Source: Opitutia bacterium
GTDB lineage: Bacteria; Verrucomicrobiota; Verrucomicrobiia; Opitutales; UBA953
Reading direction: 5' to 3'
Length of the DNA stretch: 64,000 nt
Assembly: GCA_003569165.1 (NCBI GenBank)
Contig: BGOI01000002.1
Location: forward strand, 1-64,000
Program-made: the position numbers and the translations under genes
The notes under the pieces: generated by a model
The model's input: only the letters and a program-made list of their open reading frames with translations
What the model was told of the DNA's origin: nothing
Database searches by the model: none
Shown here: positions 1-7,335 of the stretch, one piece after another
Position numbering within the stretch: position 1 is the first letter of the stretch
Layout of the letters: every line of letters starts with the position of its first letter

Positions 1-2
1 TT

Positions 3-494
3 TCAGTAGAAGTCTTTTCTAGAACGCCACATCAAGCCCCTCGGCCATGACGGCCGAAGCGGGCGAGGATAAGTTTGCGGGCCGCGGGGGTCCCAGTCGA
101 AGTAATGGACATGCAGGCGCGGGGGTTGAGACCCGGCACCCAAGGTGACATGGAGGGGAAAGAGGCGCGTCACGCCCTTGTAGGTCGCGCTGTAGTCGGC
201 GGCGTAACGGATCTTAGCCCGCTCGCCGAGGTCGCTGCCGAAATGGCTGAGGCCGGCTTGTTTTGCCAGGTACTCGTCGGGCTTAAGCTCATTGGCCGGG
301 TCAGTCTTGAGTTTGGCGAAGGCGACGAGGCCGGTGAGGTAGCGATCCAAGGTCCCGTCATGCTCGAACGGGCAATCGGGCGCCTCGTCCGTAGCTTCCG
401 TCAGCACGATGATGTGCTCGTCGAACTCCGGCTTCTGCATGTGCGTAGCCAGAACCTCATGGGCGGCGCGATGTGGCTTAGCGACTTTTGCCAT
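3..494 (-). CDS. hypothetical protein; may be the frameshifted continuation of 401..787
   Basis: ORF MAKVAKPHRAAHEVLATHMQKPEFDEHIIVLTEATDEAPD...; overlaps 401..787 in another frame. Confidence 0.5.
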   Translation of the reverse strand: MAKVAKPHRAAHEVLATHMQKPEFDEHIIVLTEATDEAPDCPFEHDGTLDRYLTGLVAFAKLKTDPANELKPDEYLAKQAGLSHFGSDLGERAKIRYAADYSATYKGVTRLFPLHVTLGAGSQPPRLHVHYFDWDPRGPQTYPRPLRPSWPRGLMWRSRKDFY

Positions 495-787
495 CGGGAC
501 AGCTTCTCGTGAAGCGGCTGGATGGCATTACGACCGATCAGCTGACGGCAGAGCTGGTGGGCCTCCCCGGTACGGCGCGAGGATGCCCGCACGGTGAGAT
601 GCCTATCGGAAGCGAGGTGGAAGTTGATCGTCGAATGATCCGCGAGGAACGTGATGATGGCGGCGGAAGACTCCAGCGTCGTGCCGACCATCTGGAGTGA
701 ACCTTTGGCGGTGCGCTTGATGATCTCCAGGAGACTGCGTCCCGGGAGTTCGTAGCGGTAGTTGAGGCTGAGCGGGTGGGTACTCAT
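401..787 (-). CDS. hypothetical protein (N-terminal part MSTHPLSLNYRYELPGRSLLEIIKRTAKGSLQ...)
   Basis: ORF with protein-like composition upstream of 3..494 on the same strand. Confidence 0.45.
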   Translation of the reverse strand: MSTHPLSLNYRYELPGRSLLEIIKRTAKGSLQMVGTTLESSAAIITFLADHSTINFHLASDRHLTVRASSRRTGEAHQLCRQLIGRNAIQPLHEKLSRWQKSLSHIAPPMRFWLRTCRSRSSTSTSSC

Positions 788-1100
788 GTGCGGTGAGGGA
801 ACTCCAGTTTTTCCGCCGAGTTTCAGCCCGCAAGGGCATCAGGTCACCTGGCCGTTCTGGCACTAGGGCCCGCCCTGTCGCACGAAATGGGTAGACCTAC
901 GAAAGACCTTTTAAATATGGGCCGAATACATGTCGCATGAAATAGGGAGAGCGGCCAGTGGCTGATAATCGGCCGATGAATTTGTAATCGAATCGGCGGA
1001 CGCCACTGATGTTAGGCCGGAAGATAGAGCCTGCCAGTTATTGTATTATCCTTAAGGTCTTTTGATTTGAATCCGGCAAGGCGCTGGCTATCTCAATGGC

Positions 1101-1481
1101 ATGCGCCCCATCCTTACCCTAGCCCTAGCCGTCCTTGCGTTCACATTCTCAGGTTGTGATTCCGCCAAGAAAAGCAGTTTTGTCGGTCGCTGGATCAGCA
1201 AAGAGACCCGCGTGGACAAAGGCATCATCAGCAGCGACAAGACCGACCTGATCGTGAGGACCATCACGCTTGACGCTAACGGCAACGGGCAGCTCAGCAT
1301 TACCCTCAACGGAAGGCCCACGCAGAACGCCTCCGGAAAGTGGTCGGTCCTTAACGACGTCTTTTTCCTAGACTACGACAACGGGCAGACCCTCTACCTT
1401 CGCGTTGTGCGCATCACCGCCGAACGTTTCGTCATCAGGAACCCTGATGGCAGCGAGCGCATCTACGATCGTATTCAGTAA
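1101..1481 (+). CDS. small predicted lipoprotein
   Basis: N-terminus MRPILTLALAVLAFTFSGCDSAKK has a lipobox (FSGC). Confidence 0.75.
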   Translation: MRPILTLALAVLAFTFSGCDSAKKSSFVGRWISKETRVDKGIISSDKTDLIVRTITLDANGNGQLSITLNGRPTQNASGKWSVLNDVFFLDYDNGQTLYLRVVRITAERFVIRNPDGSERIYDRIQ

Positions 1482-1494
1482 ACAATTCGCGCCT

Positions 1495-2376
1495 CTAATC
1501 CCCGACGCCGAGTTCCTTGGCGGCGTCGTCAAGGTTGACGATACGCTGGGGATAGAAGATGCGCTCGGTGTGCCAGCCGACGAGACGCACCCAGAGGCTG
1601 TGGTTCGTCGCCCGGAGCTGGGTCCGGGCGGCGGCGGGCGTGAGATGTCCGCCGATCTGCACGCCCGCGGCGAGGACGGCGAGCCCATGGTGCGCGAGCT
1701 GCCGATGGCCGGACACCCAAAGGCCCGCGCGATCCGCGGACCGCTCCTGGCAGCGGCGATACCATGCATAGAGCGGGTAGATCAGCCGACCAAATCCTGC
1801 CAAGGTGTTCGAGCTCCAACGATAATGTCCGAAAGCAATCTGCCCGCACTTTCGGCCGATGTGGAAGCGCAGGACGTCCAAGTCGCCACGACTCAAGGCG
1901 GCATCGACCATGCTGGCTCGCAGCAGCAGGCAATCATCGCCGCCCAACCGCATGCCGGCCTGCTCGAGGACGAGGTCCTGGACGACGTAGGCCTTAAGGC
2001 CATGCAGGCCGAGGCGAGCCTGGGACTCCTGCACGAGCGCATGCAGTTCGGGCCAGTGCTCCTCCGAAACCAGGATAGCATTCCCGCGCACGCGGGCCGC
2101 TCGGACGCTCAGCCAGTAGGAAGCCATGATCGCCGCGCCGAGGGCGGCGCCGACGGATGGTCCGATGGCCTTTCCGAGCTCAGGATATGCACCCATGTAG
2201 TAGAAGAGCGCCAACCCGACCATTGGCCCTAAAGAGACGCAAAGCAGCTTAGCCCATCGCTCCGAGGGCACGCGCAGGCGGCGACGAAGGGCGCCCGCCC
2301 ACTCCGGATCGACGGGCTGGGCGACAGGCGGAAGGGCGGGAGGCTTGGCCATGCTCAGTGGACCCGGGCGATACAC
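1495..2376 (-). CDS. membrane-anchored M48-like peptidase homologue, probably catalytically degenerate
   Basis: CQERSADRAGL resembles the M48 YEFSADRAG motif; the HExxH position reads IGRKCGQIAFGH. Confidence 0.6.
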   Translation of the reverse strand: MYRPGPLSMAKPPALPPVAQPVDPEWAGALRRRLRVPSERWAKLLCVSLGPMVGLALFYYMGAYPELGKAIGPSVGAALGAAIMASYWLSVRAARVRGNAILVSEEHWPELHALVQESQARLGLHGLKAYVVQDLVLEQAGMRLGGDDCLLLRASMVDAALSRGDLDVLRFHIGRKCGQIAFGHYRWSSNTLAGFGRLIYPLYAWYRRCQERSADRAGLWVSGHRQLAHHGLAVLAAGVQIGGHLTPAAARTQLRATNHSLWVRLVGWHTERIFYPQRIVNLDDAAKELGVGD

Positions 2377-2452
2377 CAGAGCCCGACCCAGATGACCGAG
2401 ACAAAACTCACGAGCATCGAAGCGATCGTGAATAGGGCGAAGAGATACGCTA

Positions 2453-2543
2453 GGGGTCAGGCCGTTACTGACTCTGACTGATACTAAATCGACCTGAATG
2501 GCCTGAATTTGGTATCAGCGCTCTGTAGTAACGGCCTGACCCC
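2453..2543. repeat. REP/MITE-like palindromic element with 17-bp perfect terminal inverted repeats
   Basis: GGGGTCAGGCCGTTACT (2453-2469) versus AGTAACGGCCTGACCCC (2527-2543); inner arms TGATACTAAAT/ATTTGGTATCA. Confidence 0.85.
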
Positions 2544-2659
2544 GTGTTCGGCCCCACTCCCTCATCGTCGCCTGCGCCCAGGCCTGCGTCCAGATCGAGC
2601 AAACCATCACCGACTTCCTCCGCAAAGGGAAGCTGATCGGCCCCGGCAGGCCCGTCGAA

Positions 2660-3235
2660 ATGACCGAAGTGTTCCGCCGTAAAAATATCCGACACGCGCA
2701 TGAGATGGGGCGCCCGGTTTCAGAGGAAGCCAAGGCCAAGCGCCGTGAGCGCCGTGAGGAGGCGGTCGCCGACCGGCCGCTGGCCCGTTTTGCAACCGTC
2801 ATCGAAGCCGCCCTCGCGGCCGAAGAGACTACCGGCCCTTGGCTGGTCCTGACGGAACGCGCAAAACAAACCGCCCGAGAGTCGAATTACGTGGACCCCG
2901 ACTACGTCTACCAGGCTCTCGTGGATCTAGCCCATGCCGCCCGACATAACAGCGACGAGCATGGGCTGGGGATGTCCTGGGCGGACTTCCTCGGACAGCT
3001 CCGCGGGCATGACTTCGTGCCCAACACCTCGCCGAACACGATCAAGCAGTACCACTCCGCCTACCATATCACATACCGCGGAGAGTTGCTCAGCATCCAA
3101 GCGCATATCCGGCAGGGAACGGGTTCAGCTAAGGACTGCCTACGCATCTACGTCGTCCAGCCGCGCAAGCCCGGCGACGCCGTCATCGTCGGCCAGATCG
3201 GCGCCCACCTGCCCACCGATGAGCGCGCCCACTGA
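2660..3235 (+). CDS. hypothetical protein, probably 5'-truncated or with an alternative start upstream
   Basis: The open frame extends upstream to about 2544 without an ATG, meeting a stop in the palindromic element. Confidence 0.6.
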   Translation: MTEVFRRKNIRHAHEMGRPVSEEAKAKRRERREEAVADRPLARFATVIEAALAAEETTGPWLVLTERAKQTARESNYVDPDYVYQALVDLAHAARHNSDEHGLGMSWADFLGQLRGHDFVPNTSPNTIKQYHSAYHITYRGELLSIQAHIRQGTGSAKDCLRIYVVQPRKPGDAVIVGQIGAHLPTDERAH

Positions 3236-3363
3236 TTACTCCGCCATGAAGCCACGCACTCCGCAGCCCCCTGCCCCTTTGGTCAATCGTCCGCATCTCC
3301 GCGGCAATCGACCCCTCTCCCGGAACGTCTAATCCCAGACCCCGCCATAGAAAGGAGCCCACC

Positions 3364-3453
3364 ATGACCTACGATCCCAAGTCCGATCGCGATAACCACT
3401 CTAACCAGTGCAATCCGAACAACGACGAGTACTGGAACAGCCGCGAGCAGTAA
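3364..3453 (+). CDS. 29-aa small protein MTYDPKSDRDNHSNQCNPNNDEYWNSREQ
   Basis: Strong RBS (gaaaggag) upstream, followed by an intrinsic terminator; non-random composition. Confidence 0.65.
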   Translation: MTYDPKSDRDNHSNQCNPNNDEYWNSREQ

Positions 3454-3473
3454 GTCCGGCCAAGAAACTTTGC

Positions 3474-3501
3474 GCGGGGCTACGCAGTAGCCCCGCTTTT
3501 T
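3474..3501 (+). terminator. intrinsic terminator
   Basis: GCGGGGCTAC-GCA-GTAGCCCCGC-TTTTT. Confidence 0.9.
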
Positions 3502-3543
3502 CACCCTCAACTTCCACCTCCAAACATGGAAAGGATCAACAAC

Positions 3544-3633
3544 ATGCCCGACAACTACGGTAACGGCGGCGGCTATCCCAGCACCACCGGCAACTCCTCC
3601 GGCACCGGCCGCTCCAACGGCTCGCGCAAGTAA
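3544..3633 (+). CDS. 29-aa Gly/Ser-rich small protein MPDNYGNGGGYPSTTGNSSGTGRSNGSRK
   Basis: RBS (ggaaagg) upstream, own terminator downstream. Confidence 0.55.
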   Translation: MPDNYGNGGGYPSTTGNSSGTGRSNGSRK

Positions 3634-3651
3634 GCGGAGACAGATAGAAGT

Positions 3652-3682
3652 AGAGGGGCCGCGAAGCGGCCCCTCTTTGTTT
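3652..3682 (+). terminator. intrinsic terminator
   Basis: AGAGGGGCCGC-GAA-GCGGCCCCTCT-TTGTTT. Confidence 0.85.
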
Positions 3683-3714
3683 ATGGGTGTGGCGGATGCC
3701 TCGCCGACGCGTCC

Positions 3715-4479
3715 CTACCTCAACGCGACGAGGGCTAGGTCGGCGATGAGCCAGGTCCAAAGGGCGAAGGCGATGAGGCCGGCGATGACAAGGCCGAAGA
3801 GGTAGGCGGGAATCCCGAGGAGGATGATACGAAGGGCGCCGAGAGAGTGCGCGCGGATGAGCGCCGCCAGGAGCCAGGTGTGCGCGACGAGCCGGATGAG
3901 AAGAAAGCCGGCGAGCAGCCAGACGCTAATGGAGAGTATGGAGTATCGAGTATTGAGTGTGGTGAGGATAAGGCCGGCCCAGGCGAGCGTGGCGAGATCG
4001 GCGCAGAGATGGTTAAGGAGGAACGCACGTGCGGTGCCCTTCCAGCCGCCGGGCGCGCCTCCGAGCAGGAGGACGCCGTGCACGAGGCCGAAGCCGAGGA
4101 GAAGAAAGGCCGCCGGCAGGACGAGCGTTAGCAGAACTGCCCAGGTCGTCATGAAGGCTTCTCCGATTAATGCATAGGGCCCAACGTACTGGTTAATTAA
4201 CTGGATGACGGGCTGGGCTAACCCACCCATCCACTCCTGAGGGATGGCCTTCAGGGCTTGTTCCTTCGCGAGGTCGCTGCCGAGGCTGATGGCGCGCGTG
4301 AGAGGGTTGTGGGAGGTGAGGAGAGCGAAGCCGCCGAACCAAGCGGCGGGAAGCGCCGCGAGAGACCAGAGAGGCAGAGTGGTGGCGTTAGCTGGCCGGT
4401 TGACAAGTTGATCAGGGTGCAATGGGGAACTGCTGGCATGGTGAACTGCTGCGAAGCGAGGTAAGGGTAAACAGTGCAA
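3715..4479 (-). CDS. multi-pass membrane protein (Yip1-like); N-terminus uncertain because it reads through repeat sequence
   Basis: Several hydrophobic helices; the stop codon lies in CCCTACC of a repeat. Confidence 0.55.
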   Translation of the reverse strand: MHCLPLPRFAAVHHASSSPLHPDQLVNRPANATTLPLWSLAALPAAWFGGFALLTSHNPLTRAISLGSDLAKEQALKAIPQEWMGGLAQPVIQLINQYVGPYALIGEAFMTTWAVLLTLVLPAAFLLLGFGLVHGVLLLGGAPGGWKGTARAFLLNHLCADLATLAWAGLILTTLNTRYSILSISVWLLAGFLLIRLVAHTWLLAALIRAHSLGALRIILLGIPAYLFGLVIAGLIAFALWTWLIADLALVALR

Positions 4480-4519
4480 AGGTGCAACTGCGGCGGAGCC
4501 GCGTGCAAAAGTGCAAAGG
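4420..4519. repeat. dispersed intergenic repeat modules (CTGCTGCGAAGCAG type and GTGCAAAGGTGCAA..GCGGCGGAGCCGC type)
   Basis: Same words recur near 7056-7092, 8705-8811, 8874-8920, 10808-10842 and 20866-20893. Confidence 0.75.
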
Positions 4520-4694
4520 GTGGAGGCAATCGTTTCGGGTAGCGGGTGGCAGCCTCAGGTGGCGGGTGGCGGGATGACGGCCGTTCGGGAGCCGGCCGCA
4601 GAATCCTGATTGCCGAGGGCCGAAGTGCCGATTCCCGAGGGGCTGATTCCCCGGGGGCCGGCACCTGTCACCTGTTTCTTTTTCACTCAGCGGA

Positions 4695-4812
4695 GGTAGG
4701 GCTGACCATCCTTGGTCGGCCGGGCGGTCGAGCAGGGATGCTCGACCCTACCAGAGACAGAGGACAGCACGTGGTGCTGTCCCACCCTCGATGCAGCGGA
4801 CGCATCCCTACC
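4695..4812. repeat. CCCTACC-flanked variable hairpin array
   Basis: Hairpins 4701-4720, 4726-4747 and 4762-4782 plus a truncated unit. Confidence 0.85.
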
Positions 4813-4833
4813 AAGGCGGGGGCGTAAACGGAA

Positions 4834-4859
4834 AGAGCCCGGCCGTAAGGCCGGGCTCT
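4834..4859 (-). terminator. terminator hairpin of the OMP gene
   Basis: AGAGCCCGGCC-GTAA-GGCCGGGCTCT next to the 4884 stop. Confidence 0.65.
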
Positions 4860-4883
4860 GGTGCAAGAAGCTATCCGTGAAGC

Positions 4884-5501
4884 TTAGAAGCTGTAACCGG
4901 CCGAGACGCCGAGAGCGTCGCCGCCAGCGGACGTGCCGGTGAAGGCGTAGGTCAGCGAGAGGTCGAAGTTCTTGGTGAGGTTATAGCGGAGGCCGACGGA
5001 GAAGATGTTGTCGTTCTCGGAGGCGACGGCGCCGTTGATGACACTGCCGACAGCCACGAGGGCGCCGAGGTTGGTGCGGACACGCTGGTAGCCGACGGAG
5101 AACTCGGCGGAGCTGCCGAGCGCCTGACGGTACTGGAGGCCGAGGGAGGTCTGCTCGGCGACGGCGAAGCCGTTGGAAGCGCCGAACTGGCCCTGCTGGT
5201 AGCCCAGGCCGACCGCGAGATCGCCCGCGCCGACGTTGAACTTATAGGCCAGACCGAAGCCGGTCATGTAACCGCCGAAACCGGCGATGTCGCCCTTGCC
5301 GTCGACATCGGCGTAGGTGCCGGAGACGAGGACGCCGGAATTGGCGAGCTCCGCGGTGGCGCTGACATTGAAGCCCTTGATGGCGTCGCTGGTCACGTAG
5401 CCGACTTCGGCGCGGTTATAGTTGAGACCCGAACCGGCGCCAGCGGCGGCGGAGGCCGAGGCAGCGACGAGGGTGAGGAGGAGGAGGGGGGTATGTTTCA
5501 T
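4884..5501 (-). CDS. outer-membrane beta-barrel protein
   Basis: Signal peptide MKHTPLLLLTLVAASASA, alternating beta strands, C-terminal SAGYSF. Confidence 0.75.
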   Translation of the reverse strand: MKHTPLLLLTLVAASASAAAGAGSGLNYNRAEVGYVTSDAIKGFNVSATAELANSGVLVSGTYADVDGKGDIAGFGGYMTGFGLAYKFNVGAGDLAVGLGYQQGQFGASNGFAVAEQTSLGLQYRQALGSSAEFSVGYQRVRTNLGALVAVGSVINGAVASENDNIFSVGLRYNLTKNFDLSLTYAFTGTSAGGDALGVSAGYSF

Positions 5502-5542
5502 AGCACCCCCGAGCAAACATCCCGACCGGCCGGGGGCAACCC

Positions 5543-5571
5543 GTATTTTATACAAAGTTTCTAATATAATA
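5543..5571 (-). promoter_or_regulatory. AT-rich promoter-like motif shared with 7002-7032
   Basis: Minus strand TATTATATTAGAAACTTTGTATAAAATAC. Confidence 0.55.
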
Positions 5572-5597
5572 AAAAGGGCGCGACCGGAGCCGCGCCC
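5571..5597 (-). terminator. intrinsic terminator of the lipoprotein operon
   Basis: Minus strand GGGCGCG-GCTCCGGT-CGCGCCC-TTTTT. Confidence 0.8.
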
Positions 5598-5615
5598 TCA
5601 GGGAGGGACGGGACG

Positions 5616-6032
5616 TCAGTCGACGTTCTGGGCGGTCAGGAACATGCTCTTCGACAGCGAGCTGAAGAAGGCCTGATAAGGCGCCGGATCGGTGACGGCG
5701 GCTTCCTGGTACTGGGCGTTGGCGCGGACCAGCAGCTGCTTGGCGTTACGCGGACGGACGGTGACGGACATGCGCAGGGCATAGCCGTCGAGCTTGGTCG
5801 CGGTGATCGAACCCAGTTCGAGGTCGGCCTTGTCGATGACGAAGCCTAGGTCCTGCAGGGTCGAGATGACCGTGCGGAGGGTCTTGGTCTTGTCGGTCGT
5901 GTCGAAGGCGCGGCTCTGGATCTGGCGGAGCTGGACCTGGTTGGAGCCGACCTCGAGGGCCGAGTCGGTGGAATTATGCGCGCAGCCGGTGACGGCGAGG
6001 GCGGCGGCGAGGAGGCAGAGACGGTTGATCAT
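5616..6032 (-). CDS. predicted lipoprotein, paralogous to 6036..6560
   Basis: Lipobox VTGC; QLRQIQSRAFDTTD..DLGFVIDKADLELG matches the neighbour. Confidence 0.7.
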   Translation of the reverse strand: MINRLCLLAAALAVTGCAHNSTDSALEVGSNQVQLRQIQSRAFDTTDKTKTLRTVISTLQDLGFVIDKADLELGSITATKLDGYALRMSVTVRPRNAKQLLVRANAQYQEAAVTDPAPYQAFFSSLSKSMFLTAQNVD

Positions 6033-6035
6033 GGA

Positions 6036-6560
6036 TTAGATTTTCTGGGCTTCGAGGAAGACGGACTTCGAGAGCTTCTCGAAGAACTGCTGGTAGAGCT
6101 CCGGCTCGCGCAGGCCTTCGAGGCGAGTGAGCTGTCCGTAGCTGTTCCAGACCGCGCGCTGGAAGGTGGCGCGGACGACCCACTCCTGCCCTTCCTTGCC
6201 GGCGACCGGCTTCACGACGATGCAGAGACGGATCTTCTGCGACTTGTCCATCGAGTTGGCGGCGTTGGCGCCGAACAGGAGCGCCATCGCGAAGCGGGAC
6301 CCGGCGTCGCTGGCTTCGCGAGTCTTGGAGGCCACGAGCACGCCGAGCTTGGTCTCGGATTCGTCGATGGTGAAACCCATGTCCTGGCCGACGCCGGAGC
6401 AGGCGGCCAAGATATCGGCTTCCTTGCCGCCGGCGAAGCGGCGGGACTCGAGCTGGCGGCGCTCGAGGGAATCAGGCTGGAGGGCGAGGGCGTCCTCGGG
6501 GATGCCGGTCTGGCAACCGACGACGAAGAGGCCGAGCAGGCAGAGGGAAAGCAGGCGCAT
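6036..6560 (-). CDS. predicted lipoprotein
   Basis: Lipobox VVGC; ERRQLESRRFAGG..DMGFTIDESETKLG. Confidence 0.7.
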   Translation of the reverse strand: MRLLSLCLLGLFVVGCQTGIPEDALALQPDSLERRQLESRRFAGGKEADILAACSGVGQDMGFTIDESETKLGVLVASKTREASDAGSRFAMALLFGANAANSMDKSQKIRLCIVVKPVAGKEGQEWVVRATFQRAVWNSYGQLTRLEGLREPELYQQFFEKLSKSVFLEAQKI

Positions 6561-6563
6561 GAC

Positions 6564-6962
6564 TTAGAACTTGGAGGTGTGGTAAGCCAGGTCGCGGACC
6601 TTGCCGGCCTTGTCGAACTTCACGATGATGGTGAGCGTGCTCTGGGAGCGCTCGGCCGCGGCGGCGGAACCGCCGACGAACAGGGTCAGGGGGCCGTTGG
6701 CGGACGTGGCGCGGACGGAGGACGTCACGCGGTCGTAGATCCAGACTTCGCGGCCTTCTTCGTCGGTGGACAGGATGTTCGGGGAGCCGAGGGCTTCGGC
6801 GACGGCGGCGTTGGTCATGCCGACCTTGACGCTGCGCTGGGCGGCGCCGACGGAGATGGTGGCCTTATCGTCGCCCTTGACGCTGTTATGGACGTCCTGG
6901 GGGTTGAGACAGCCGACAAGGAAGAGGGCCGGAGCGAGGAAGAGGAGACGGGTGGGGTTCAT
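6564..6962 (-). CDS. predicted lipoprotein with SmpA/OmlA-like region
   Basis: MNPTRLLFLAPALFLVGC lipobox; VGMTNAAVAEALGSPN..EVWIYDR. Confidence 0.65.
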   Translation of the reverse strand: MNPTRLLFLAPALFLVGCLNPQDVHNSVKGDDKATISVGAAQRSVKVGMTNAAVAEALGSPNILSTDEEGREVWIYDRVTSSVRATSANGPLTLFVGGSAAAAERSQSTLTIIVKFDKAGKVRDLAYHTSKF

Positions 6963-7001
6963 GACGGCCGACTGTGAACATCGGGACGGAGGGAGCAAGG
7001 G

Positions 7002-7032
7002 GTATTTTATAGAAGAAGATTATAATATAATA
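7002..7032 (-). promoter_or_regulatory. AT-rich promoter-like motif shared with 5543-5571
   Basis: Minus strand TATTATATTATAATCTTCTTCTATAAAATAC. Confidence 0.55.
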
Positions 7033-7120
7033 CGCGGCGCGGGGCGGCGCCTTCGTGGGGAACTGCTGGCACGCTGGCATGCTGCGAAGCAGAGACAGAG
7101 TTACGGGTGGCGGGTGGAGG

Positions 7121-7332
7121 CAGGAGGTAGGGGCGCGACGGTGTCGCGACCGAGGGGATGAGGGTCGAGGGCGGACGCGTCGCCGACGCGTCCCTACCTG
7201 CGCGGCGGAGCTGCGAGGGGTTGGCGGTTAGCGGTTGGCGGTTGGCGGTTGGGAGCGCAAAGAGGCGGCTAGGGCAGCACGCGGTGCTGCCCCTACCTTA
7301 GAGACAGCGGATGCGATGTCATCGCATCCCTA
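7121..7332. repeat. CCCTACC-flanked variable hairpin array plus GCGGTTGGCGGTT short tandem repeats
   Basis: Hairpins 7134-7148, 7173-7193, 7272-7292 and 7309-7329. Confidence 0.85.
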
Positions 7333-7335
7333 CCT

